Position numbers and translations under genes: made by a program
Assembly: GCA_049699975.1 (NCBI GenBank)
Contig: JBNAWB010000049.1
Span: forward strand, 1-19,506
Direction: 5' to 3'
Source: CAZAGD01 sp049699975
GTDB taxonomy: Bacteria; Desulfobacterota; SM23-61
Length of the DNA: 19,506 nucleotides
Notes under the pieces: model-generated
Seen by the model: only the letters and a program-made list of their open reading frames with translations
Told to the model about the DNA's origin: nothing
The model's database searches: none
In this document: positions 1 through 6,778 of the stretch, piece by piece
How positions within the stretch are numbered: the first letter of the stretch is position 1
How the letters are laid out: each line of letters starts with the position of its first letter

Positions 1-541
1 TCGCGTCTTCAATCCAACTATGCGCGACTTCTTGAGCGGCATTGGAGCGACAGCGGTAAGCATGGCTTTTGCGGAAGTAGTTCCGGCCTTAAAACAAGGT
101 GTCGTGGATTGCGCAGTGACGGGTAGCCTTTCCGGAAACACCGCCGGGTGGCCGGAAGTAACCAAGTCTTTATATCCAATGTCGGTAGGCTGGAGTATAA
201 ACGTCTTGGCCGTCAACATGGGAACTTGGAAGAGAATAGACCCCAAGACGCAACAATTTCTGCTGCAGCAATTCAAAGCCTTTGAAGATAAAATATGGAA
301 AACCCAAAAAATGGCCATGGACGAAGCTGATAACTGCAATACCAATAAACAGCCCTGTACTTTGGGCAAACCTGCTAACATGATTATAGTTCCTGTCAAG
401 CCAGAAGAAGCTGAAATGCATAAGAAGCTGGTGGAGGAAGCAGTACTGGCTGGCTGGGCAAAGAGATGCGGGGCAGAATGCGCCGCCGAATGGAATGAGA
501 CTGTAGGCAAGGTTTTGGGCCTGAAAGCGCCAGTAAAATAG
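1..541 (+). CDS. dctP: TRAP transporter solute-binding protein, DctP family (3' part)
   Basis: C-terminal part of a periplasmic substrate-binding protein of a tripartite ATP-independent periplasmic (TRAP) transporter. It would capture an organic acid, often a carboxylate, and deliver it to the DctQ/DctM membrane pair encoded just downstream. The reading frame is open from base 2, so the gene starts outside the window and the Met at base 20 is internal. About 179 residues remain. The stretch FAEVVPALKQGVVDCAVTG matches the DctP-family pattern in which a helix precedes 'qGvvDg'. Four cysteines lie in the last third (NCNTNKQPC and KRCGAEC), so disulfides are possible in an exported protein. The signal peptide and the Arg residue that usually binds the carboxylate are not visible. 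Family assignment is supported by sequence and by the DctQM neighbours; the substrate cannot be told. Confidence 0.9.
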   Translation, partial: RVFNPTMRDFLSGIGATAVSMAFAEVVPALKQGVVDCAVTGSLSGNTAGWPEVTKSLYPMSVGWSINVLAVNMGTWKRIDPKTQQFLLQQFKAFEDKIWKTQKMAMDEADNCNTNKQPCTLGKPANMIIVPVKPEEAEMHKKLVEEAVLAGWAKRCGAECAAEWNETVGKVLGLKAPVK

Positions 542-565
542 GGACTAACCTTAGGATTGCTCAAG

Positions 566-1162
566 ATGGAAAGATTAGTAGCCTTAGCGCGGCGGCTAAA
601 TAGGTATAGTCTTTGGTTCAGCGGCACATTGGTCCTGCTGGCTGCGCTCATAATTGGCGTGGATGTAATATTACGCAAATTCTTCCAAAGCTCAATTGGC
701 GGAGCTGACGAATTAGCTGGTTATTCTTTGGCTTTGGGCACTGCTTGGTCGCTCGGAGCTGCGCTCATGGATCGGGCCCATATCCGCATCGACTCTCTTT
801 ACGGACTTTTCCCCCGGGGGTTGCGCTTAGTTCTTGATTTAATTGGTTTGACCCTTTTTGTTGGTTTTTTTGGCCTGGTTGGCTGGCGAGGTTTAAGTGT
901 AGCCGAACAGTCCTGGATATCATCCTCGCGCAGTCATACCGCTTTAGCTACTCCTACCATAATTCCGCAGTCTATTTGGCTTATTGGCCTCGCCACTCTT
1001 TTAATTATAGGGATTATTTTGTTTAGCCACGCCATCTATCTTATTCAGCGTGGAGAAAAAGGGGCGGCAACTAAACTTATCGGGACGCGGGCCGCTGCGG
1101 AAGAAGTGGAAGAGGAGGTTCGTTACTTAAAAGAAAAAAAAGCTAAAGGAGCTGGCGACTAA
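566..1162 (+). CDS. dctQ: TRAP transporter small permease subunit, DctQ family
   Basis: Small integral-membrane subunit of the TRAP transporter, partner of the large DctM subunit in the inner membrane. Four hydrophobic helices are predictable at about residues 15-36, 48-68, 87-108 and 134-158, the usual DctQ topology. I prefer the ATG at 566 because AGGA (553-556) sits 9 nt upstream. A TTG at 557 would add three residues but lies directly against that AGGA. The stop overlaps the start of the next gene as TAATG, which suggests translational coupling. The last 40 residues form an extended, highly charged tail (AAAEEVEEEVRYLKEKKAKG), probably cytoplasmic and helical and longer than in many DctQ proteins. 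Family assignment rests on size, topology and position between the other two TRAP genes. Confidence 0.9.
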   Translation: MERLVALARRLNRYSLWFSGTLVLLAALIIGVDVILRKFFQSSIGGADELAGYSLALGTAWSLGAALMDRAHIRIDSLYGLFPRGLRLVLDLIGLTLFVGFFGLVGWRGLSVAEQSWISSSRSHTALATPTIIPQSIWLIGLATLLIIGIILFSHAIYLIQRGEKGAATKLIGTRAAAEEVEEEVRYLKEKKAKGAGD

Positions 1163-2451
1163 TGCTGGGGATTGCTCTACTCACGCTTATTATTCTGCTT
1201 GCTCTTAGTGTCCCAGTAGCTGCTGGATTGGGTATTTTAGGATTAGTGCTCGAAAAAATTTATTCCAATTTGCCGCTTAATCTGGCCTTGGGTGAAATTT
1301 CTTGGGCCACTTCCAACAATTTTTTGCTGGTGGCCATCCCTTTCTTTGTTCTGTTGGGAGAAATCCTCTTACGCTCAGGAATTGCCGAACGGATGTATAA
1401 TTCGCTTGTCCTATGGGTACCGTGGCTTCCAGGCGGGCTTATGCACACCAATATTGCCGCCTGCGCCATGTTCGCGGCTACCTCGGGATCAAGTGTGGCT
1501 ACGGCCGCAACTATCGGAACGATTGCTTTAGGAGAAATTAAGAAACGCGGCTATTCGGAGAGACTTTTTCTGGGAACGATTGCCGCCGGAGGTACGCTGG
1601 GCATCCTCATTCCCCCATCCATCAATATGATCGTCTATGGAGTTTTAACCGAAACCTCCATTCCCAAGCTATATCTTGCCGGTTTCATCCCTGGAGTTAT
1701 TTTGGCCAGTTTATTTAGCTTAACCACGCTCATATGTTGCCTAATCAAACCTGAATGGGGCGGCCAGCGTACTTCTGCTGCTTGGGGGGAACGCCTCAGA
1801 GCTTTACCTGACCTTATTCCCCCCATAATAGTTTTTATTTCTATTATTGGATCTATTTACGCCGGCTGGGCCACGGCCACTGAATCAGCGGCGCTGGGAG
1901 TTATAGCTGCGTTGGCCATTGCGGCTTCGCGACGTCTCCTCTCCATCCAAATGCTGAAAAATGCTTTTGAAGGAACAATGCGCACTACAGCGATGATTAT
2001 GGCCATCCTTATTGCCGCCTACTTCCTCAACTTTGTCATGGGCTCAATCGGGCTCCTGCGAAAAGTGAACGATTTAATCTTAGGCTTAAAATTAAGTCCG
2101 GGAGAGCTCCTTTTCGGAGTGATTGTTTTTTATGTTATCCTGGGCATGTTCATGGAAACTCTTTCCATGATGGTCGCCACCGTCCCCATCATTACTCCGA
2201 TTATGGTCAAGGTAGGTTTTGATCCGGTATGGTTTGGCGTACTCATTGTGATTTTGATCGAGACGGCCATGATTACTCCCCCCGTAGGCATAAATCTTTA
2301 TGTAGTGCAAGGGCTGCGGAAAAGTGGGAAAATTAATGATGTCATAATTGGCGCTTTGCCTTTTGTGTTGGCCATGTTTGCCATGCTGGCCATTATCTCT
2401 TTCTGGCCTAATTTAGTACTCTGGCTGCCTCAGGTTTTGGAAAGAAAATAA
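1162..2451 (+). CDS. dctM: TRAP transporter large permease subunit, DctM family
   Basis: Large membrane subunit of the TRAP transporter and the ion-coupled translocation channel (Na+ or H+ driven in the family). At 429 residues it has the normal family length and is hydrophobic throughout, with about a dozen membrane segments. Recognisable family stretches include FAATSGSSVATAATIGTIAL near residue 110, the segment GTLGILIPPSINMIVYG, and the late ETAMITPPVGINLYVVQG. Both PP-containing segments are typical of DctM and its ion-transporter superfamily. The ATG overlaps the dctQ stop by one base. The gene ends one base before the stop codon of the convergent cyclase gene, leaving no room for an intergenic terminator. 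It completes the dctP-dctQ-dctM order. Confidence 0.95.
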   Translation: MLGIALLTLIILLALSVPVAAGLGILGLVLEKIYSNLPLNLALGEISWATSNNFLLVAIPFFVLLGEILLRSGIAERMYNSLVLWVPWLPGGLMHTNIAACAMFAATSGSSVATAATIGTIALGEIKKRGYSERLFLGTIAAGGTLGILIPPSINMIVYGVLTETSIPKLYLAGFIPGVILASLFSLTTLICCLIKPEWGGQRTSAAWGERLRALPDLIPPIIVFISIIGSIYAGWATATESAALGVIAALAIAASRRLLSIQMLKNAFEGTMRTTAMIMAILIAAYFLNFVMGSIGLLRKVNDLILGLKLSPGELLFGVIVFYVILGMFMETLSMMVATVPIITPIMVKVGFDPVWFGVLIVILIETAMITPPVGINLYVVQGLRKSGKINDVIIGALPFVLAMFAMLAIISFWPNLVLWLPQVLERK

Positions 2452-2452
2452 A

Positions 2453-3229
2453 TCAAGCTTTCACTATGGCCACTGGGCGCACCCATCCCGCGCTCGCTGA
2501 TTTAATTTTTACGGGAAAACAAACCAGCGTAAAGCCATAGGGAGGGAGTTTGTGCAGGTTGGCCATTTTTTCTATATGCAGATACTCTTTCTCAATTCCC
2601 GCAAAGTGCGCTGCCCAAAGAATGGTAGCATTTTTGGTCTCGGCGAATTCTTTTTTCAAAAAAGGTAAAGGACGATCCCAACTCCAAGCATCTATGCCCA
2701 CTACTTTAACTCCTTGATCTAATAACCAGAGCGTAGATTCGCGGCCCATACCGCAGCCTTTGACTAAATATTCCGGCTTGCCCCAGAAACGGTCTGCGCC
2801 AGTCATAATCAAAACTATATCCCGTGGTTTAAGGCGGTATTTAATTTTTTTTAAAGCCTTTTCCAGATCAGCCACGGTGATTAAAGCCCCATCCTTTTTG
2901 CGCCGAAAATCAAGCACCACTCCGTTTCCGTAACACCACTCTAAGGGGATTTCATCTATCGTCTTAGCTTTTTTCCCTTCGGAAACGGGAGCGTAGTGCC
3001 AAGGAGCGTCCAGATGAGTTCCGGAATGGGTGCTCAACCTTATTCTTTCTACGGCCCAACCCAGTCCGAGAGGCAAATCTTCCGGCCGGCACCCCAAAAG
3101 CTCTTGCGCCGAGGCCAGTCCTCCTTGATGGTCAAGGTACTCGATCTCCGGAATCATAAATTCTGGGTCGCTGGGTACTGATTCAATAGGGATGCTCAAG
3201 TCAATAAATTTGATTTTTTTACTCCCCAT
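2453..3229 (-). CDS. Cyclase family protein (kynurenine formamidase-like metal hydrolase)
   Basis: Predicted metal-dependent hydrolase of the cyclase family (PF04199), which includes kynurenine formamidase. The diagnostic H-x-G-T-H-x-D-x-P-x-H signature is present as HSGTHLDAPWH, with His68, His72, Asp74 and His78 as likely metal ligands. The C-terminal part (IEKMANLHKLP, then FPVKI and VRPVAIV) also matches the family ending. I place the start at 3229 (258 residues, MGSKKIKFIDLS) because an AAGGGGGA ribosome site lies just upstream. The frame is open to 3328, but that extension would read backwards into the rpe 3' end. It is the last gene of the long minus-strand operon, 22 nt after rpe. True substrate is unknown: no tryptophan-degradation genes are nearby. 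Its convergent neighbour is a TRAP transporter, so an organic-acid or amide substrate is conceivable but unproven. Confidence 0.85.
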   Translation of the reverse strand: MGSKKIKFIDLSIPIESVPSDPEFMIPEIEYLDHQGGLASAQELLGCRPEDLPLGLGWAVERIRLSTHSGTHLDAPWHYAPVSEGKKAKTIDEIPLEWCYGNGVVLDFRRKKDGALITVADLEKALKKIKYRLKPRDIVLIMTGADRFWGKPEYLVKGCGMGRESTLWLLDQGVKVVGIDAWSWDRPLPFLKKEFAETKNATILWAAHFAGIEKEYLHIEKMANLHKLPPYGFTLVCFPVKIKSASAGWVRPVAIVKA

Positions 3230-3251
3230 AGCTTCCCCCTTTACCTGCTTT

Positions 3252-3923
3252 TTATTTCTGCGCAATTTGGGCGCGCATGGCCGCAATGGTTGCTCGATAG
3301 TCGGCGGTTTGGAATATTCCTGATCCACTTACAATAACATCCGCCCCGGCTTTGGCCACCAAACCAATATTGGCCACTTTGATTCCTCCGTCAACCTCCA
3401 ATTCGGCTGGCGACTTTTTCTTATCCATTAATTTCCGCGCTTGAACAATCTTGGGTAAAAGAGTAGGGATAAATTCTTGCCCACCAAATCCAGGGTTAAC
3501 GGTCATGATGAGCACCAAATCTACATAATCCAAAGCCGGTTCCAGAAGGCATAAAGGAGTTGTGGGGTTCAAAGAAACTCCGGCTCGCCCGCCGAGTTTT
3601 CTAATTTCCGTAAGGCTACGGTGCAGATGCAGACAGGCTTCCAGATGGACGGTTAGAATTTTAGCGCCGGCCTTGATGAAAGTAGATAATTGGATATCCG
3701 GGTTACTAATCATTAAATGCACATCCAAAGGCAGAGAGGTTAATTTGGCCAAAGTCTCTACGATCATGGGACCCACGGTTATATTAGGCACAAAATGCCC
3801 GTCCATAACATCTACATGGATATAATCAGCTCCTGCTTTTTCCACAGCCTTAATTTCCTCGGCCAGGCGGCTAAAATCTGCCGCTAAGATAGAAGGAGCG
3901 ATTTTAATTCTTTTATTTTTCAT
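3252..3923 (-). CDS. rpe: Ribulose-phosphate 3-epimerase
   Basis: Interconverts D-ribulose 5-phosphate and D-xylulose 5-phosphate in the pentose phosphate pathway; cytoplasmic TIM barrel. At 223 residues it has full family length. Motifs in order: APSILAADFSRL (9-20), YIHVDVMDGHFVPN (34-47), HLMISNP (69-75), VNPGFGGQEF (142-151), EVDGGI (176-181) and the phosphate-binding end VIVSGSGIF (197-204). His36, Asp38, His69 and Asp178 are in place as metal and catalytic residues. The ATG overlaps the rsmB stop codon as ATGA, indicating coupled translation. rpe commonly lies near rsmB and fmt in bacteria, which supports the call. Confidence 0.97.
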   Translation of the reverse strand: MKNKRIKIAPSILAADFSRLAEEIKAVEKAGADYIHVDVMDGHFVPNITVGPMIVETLAKLTSLPLDVHLMISNPDIQLSTFIKAGAKILTVHLEACLHLHRSLTEIRKLGGRAGVSLNPTTPLCLLEPALDYVDLVLIMTVNPGFGGQEFIPTLLPKIVQARKLMDKKKSPAELEVDGGIKVANIGLVAKAGADVIVSGSGIFQTADYRATIAAMRAQIAQK

Positions 3924-5308
3924 TTTTTCCTCAATCTGGCGGCAAAGAAACCATCTAATCTATATTCTCCCTGAGGGAGAATGAAATCTGGATAAGTGCG
4001 TAAGTACCCTTGGCCATTGATCATTACCTTCCAGGAAGGCGGAACAAAATCCCGCAAGTCCTCTAAAACAAAATCTTTATGCTGGCGCAGGAATTTTTCC
4101 ACTACTAACTCATTTTCTTCCCTGGTCATAGTACACGTACTATAAATTAAAAGACCTTCCTTTTTCAAGTAGGCGGATAAATTTTCTAAAAGAGTAAGTT
4201 GCAGCAAAGAAAGTCTATGGATATCCTCTGGCCCGCGGCGCCATTTTATATCGGGATGGCGGTGCAAGGTTCCCAAGCCTGAACAGGGAGCATCGATTAA
4301 GATCCGCTCGAAAAAAAGAGAAGACCGAAAGGGTAGGGGACAGGTGCTATCAGCACAGATTATGTGCACTATGGAAGCACCTAAACGTTGACAATTTTTT
4401 TGCAAAATTTTTGTTTTGGCGAGGGATAGGTCGAGGGCTATAATTTGGCCGCGGTTTTTCATTAACTGGGCTAAGTGAGTTGTTTTCCCTCCCGGTGCTG
4501 CACAAGCATCCAGGACTTTCATTCCTGGCTGAACTTCTAATAAAGCGGAGATGATTTGTGAAGCTTCATCTTGAATATAATAATCTCCTTTGCCTAACTG
4601 ATTTTCTTCTAATAAGATATTTGATTTTTTCAAAATCAGGCCGGCGGGCGCAAAAATAGTATCCCGAAAATCCAGCCCTAAATTTTTTAATTGCCCCCGC
4701 AAGTTCTCCCGCTCAGTTTTTAGCGTATTTATGCGCAGCGTTAAAGGGGGTGGTATATTATTGGCGGCACAAATGTCCCGGGCCATTTCCACTCCGTACT
4801 CTTTTATCCATCTGGCTACTAACCACCGCGGATGGGAAAAGTTTACCGCAATATGTTCCAAAGGATCATCCTCCAGAGCAGGAGCTAAGGTTTGGTCCTT
4901 GTTCCTGGCTATGTGGCGTAGGGCCGCATTTACAAAATGGGCAATTTTATCATCACGGAAGATGGCTTTCGCTAAACGCACAGACTCATTAACCGCCGCA
5001 GAGTCCGGTACTTTATCGAGAAAAAGAAGCTGGTAGGCCCCCAAGCGCAAGAGGTTATGGAGTTTTAGTTTAATTTTTTTCCCAGGGAAACGGACCGCGT
5101 GGTTGATAAATCTATCTAACTTTCCTCGCCAGCGCAAAGTTCCCAGCACTAATTCATATACAAAGGCCCGGTCGCGGGGAAGCAAATTTGGCTGGTTAGC
5201 TAAGACTTCGGCCAAAATCTGATCGGCAAAAGCCTCTTCTTTTTCTATCTGGTTAAGAATTTCCCAGGCCAGAAAGCGCACTTGATCATACGGCTCCTCG
5301 CTAATCAT
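3920..5308 (-). CDS. rsmB: 16S rRNA (cytosine-967 C5)-methyltransferase RsmB
   Basis: SAM-dependent methyltransferase forming m5C at the position equivalent to E. coli 16S rRNA C967. It is full length (462 residues). Residues 1-140 form an RNA-binding NusB-like domain. The Rossmann methyltransferase domain follows, with the SAM motif VLDACAAPGGKTTHLA (265-280). The two family cysteines are present: Cys342 in DAPCSGLGTL, which helps product release, and Cys392 in YSTCT, the nucleophile in characterised relatives. The ATG start has a GAGG site about ten bases upstream. The gene begins 12 nt after fmt, and its stop overlaps the rpe start by 4 nt. The fmt-rsmB pairing is widespread. Confidence 0.96.
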   Translation of the reverse strand: MISEEPYDQVRFLAWEILNQIEKEEAFADQILAEVLANQPNLLPRDRAFVYELVLGTLRWRGKLDRFINHAVRFPGKKIKLKLHNLLRLGAYQLLFLDKVPDSAAVNESVRLAKAIFRDDKIAHFVNAALRHIARNKDQTLAPALEDDPLEHIAVNFSHPRWLVARWIKEYGVEMARDICAANNIPPPLTLRINTLKTERENLRGQLKNLGLDFRDTIFAPAGLILKKSNILLEENQLGKGDYYIQDEASQIISALLEVQPGMKVLDACAAPGGKTTHLAQLMKNRGQIIALDLSLAKTKILQKNCQRLGASIVHIICADSTCPLPFRSSLFFERILIDAPCSGLGTLHRHPDIKWRRGPEDIHRLSLLQLTLLENLSAYLKKEGLLIYSTCTMTREENELVVEKFLRQHKDFVLEDLRDFVPPSWKVMINGQGYLRTYPDFILPQGEYRLDGFFAARLRKK

Positions 5309-5320
5309 GAATTACTTGCC

Positions 5321-6262
5321 TCACTCTCCCAGACGCATCCCCGGGACTAACTGGTGGCCGTGAAGAAATTCGGCCACCTTCATCCGCGGCCGGTTTTCCA
5401 ACTGTACTTCTCTTACTTTTAAATATCCCCTGCCCGTAGCGATAGTAATCTCCTCCTTGGTAACTTCCACAATTGTTCCGGGAGGTTCTTCATTTATCTC
5501 TTCCATTCCGGCAAAAAATCGTGGCCGAAATATCTTAAAGAGACGACCGTTAAGACTGGTAAATGCTCCTGGCCAAGGGTCAAAGGCGCGCAAGTGATTA
5601 AAAAGCTGGCGAGCTGGCATTTGCCAATTTATACGCGCCATCTCCTTGGTTATTTTAGGAGCGTAAGTAGCCTGGGCATGATCTTGAGGTTGAGGTTTAA
5701 GCCATCCTGCTTCTAATCCGGCCAAAGTCTGTAAAAGTAAATCAGCGCCTAATTTTGCCAACCGGTCGTGAAGTTCCCCCGCGTTTTCTTCTAAAGCAAT
5801 CTCAGTTTCCCCGATTAAGAGAATTGGCCCGGTGTCCATGCCCTCATCCATAAACATGGTGGTTACGCCCGTAAGTGTTTCGCCTTGCAGAATTGCCCAG
5901 GGAATAGGAGCCGCACCTCTGTATTTGGGCAGGAGCGAAGCATGGACATTTAGACATCCGCGCGGGGGAATAGAAAGAATTTCTAAAGAGAGTATTTGTC
6001 CATAAGCAATAACTACCATGATTTCGGGAGCCAAAGATTTTAAGAGATTTACAAAAGCATAGTCGCGGATTTTTTCAGGCTGGTAAACTGGTATCTTTTG
6101 GAGGACGGCCCAAGATTTAATTGGCGAAGGGATTATTTTCTTCCCTCGCCCTTGCGGGCGGTCGGGCTGGGTGACCACGGCCAGAATCTCGTGTCCAGAT
6201 TTTGATAAAGATTCCAGGGCAGGTAAGCCGAAAGATGCGGTGCCCCAAAAAATAATTCTCAA
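5321..6262 (-). CDS. fmt: Methionyl-tRNA formyltransferase
   Basis: Transfers a formyl group from 10-formyl-tetrahydrofolate to Met-tRNA(fMet), producing the bacterial initiator tRNA. The 313 residues contain the formyltransferase domain followed by the C-terminal OB-like domain. Visible motifs are IIFWGTASFGLPAL at the N-terminus, LNVHASLLPKYRGAAP (104-119), which holds the SLLPKYRG signature, and MDEGMDTGPIL (138-148). Asn105, His107 and Asp143 occupy the catalytic triad positions. The start is a TTG overlapping the def stop by four bases (TTGA), so translation is probably coupled. The def-fmt pair is one of the most conserved bacterial gene neighbourhoods. Confidence 0.97.
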   Translation of the reverse strand: MRIIFWGTASFGLPALESLSKSGHEILAVVTQPDRPQGRGKKIIPSPIKSWAVLQKIPVYQPEKIRDYAFVNLLKSLAPEIMVVIAYGQILSLEILSIPPRGCLNVHASLLPKYRGAAPIPWAILQGETLTGVTTMFMDEGMDTGPILLIGETEIALEENAGELHDRLAKLGADLLLQTLAGLEAGWLKPQPQDHAQATYAPKITKEMARINWQMPARQLFNHLRAFDPWPGAFTSLNGRLFKIFRPRFFAGMEEINEEPPGTIVEVTKEEITIATGRGYLKVREVQLENRPRMKVAEFLHGHQLVPGMRLGE

Positions 6263-6771
6263 AGTTGCTTTTCTCTTCTTTCCTTCTGGATCTTCCGCCG
6301 ATATAACTCTTTTTTTAATTTACTTAGGCGATCTATGAAAAGGATGCCATCGAGATGGTCTATTTCATGTTGCAAGACGACGGCCAAAAGATCCGCGCCA
6401 GTTATTTCACAAATTTCCCCTTCCAGATTCTGATAACGAACCGTTACCTGCTTCTTCCTTTTTACTTCTTCGCTGAGCTCGGGGACGCTGAGGCAACCCT
6501 CTTCCCAGGTGATTTCTCCATCGCCAGCTATGATTTCCGGATTAATTAAAACTAAAAGGTTTTTAGGCTGGGGTGGAGGGGTAATATCAATGACGACGAT
6601 GCGGAGATGCCGGCCAATTTGCGGCGCAGCTAACCCAATTCCTGGAGCGGCGTACATAGTTTCGGCCATATCGGCCACAAGCTGTCGGATTTCTTCATCA
6701 ATTTTTGCAACGGGCTGCGATTTTTTTTTTAAATTCGGATCGGGGTACTTGAGAATCTCCAAAATAGCCAT
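6259..6771 (-). CDS. def: Peptide deformylase
   Basis: Metalloprotease removing the N-formyl group from nascent proteins, the counterpart of the adjacent fmt product. With the ATG at 6771 it is 170 residues, starting MAILEILKYPDP, the usual deformylase N-terminus. All three motifs are intact: GIGLAAPQ (44-51), EGCLS (91-95) with metal ligand Cys93, and QHEIDH (134-139) with His135, Glu136 and His139. The frame stays open upstream to 6807, but that would run into priA, so 6771 is preferred. Only 7 bases separate it from the priA stop and there is no clear Shine-Dalgarno, so expression probably depends on coupling to priA. Confidence 0.97.
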   Translation of the reverse strand: MAILEILKYPDPNLKKKSQPVAKIDEEIRQLVADMAETMYAAPGIGLAAPQIGRHLRIVVIDITPPPQPKNLLVLINPEIIAGDGEITWEEGCLSVPELSEEVKRKKQVTVRYQNLEGEICEITGADLLAVVLQHEIDHLDGILFIDRLSKLKKELYRRKIQKERREKQL

Positions 6772-6778
6772 ATAATTT

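Noticed and set aside
3230..3328. N-terminal extension of the cyclase to 3328
   Set aside because: It overlaps the 3' end of rpe, has no family similarity, and a strong ribosome site supports the start at 3229.
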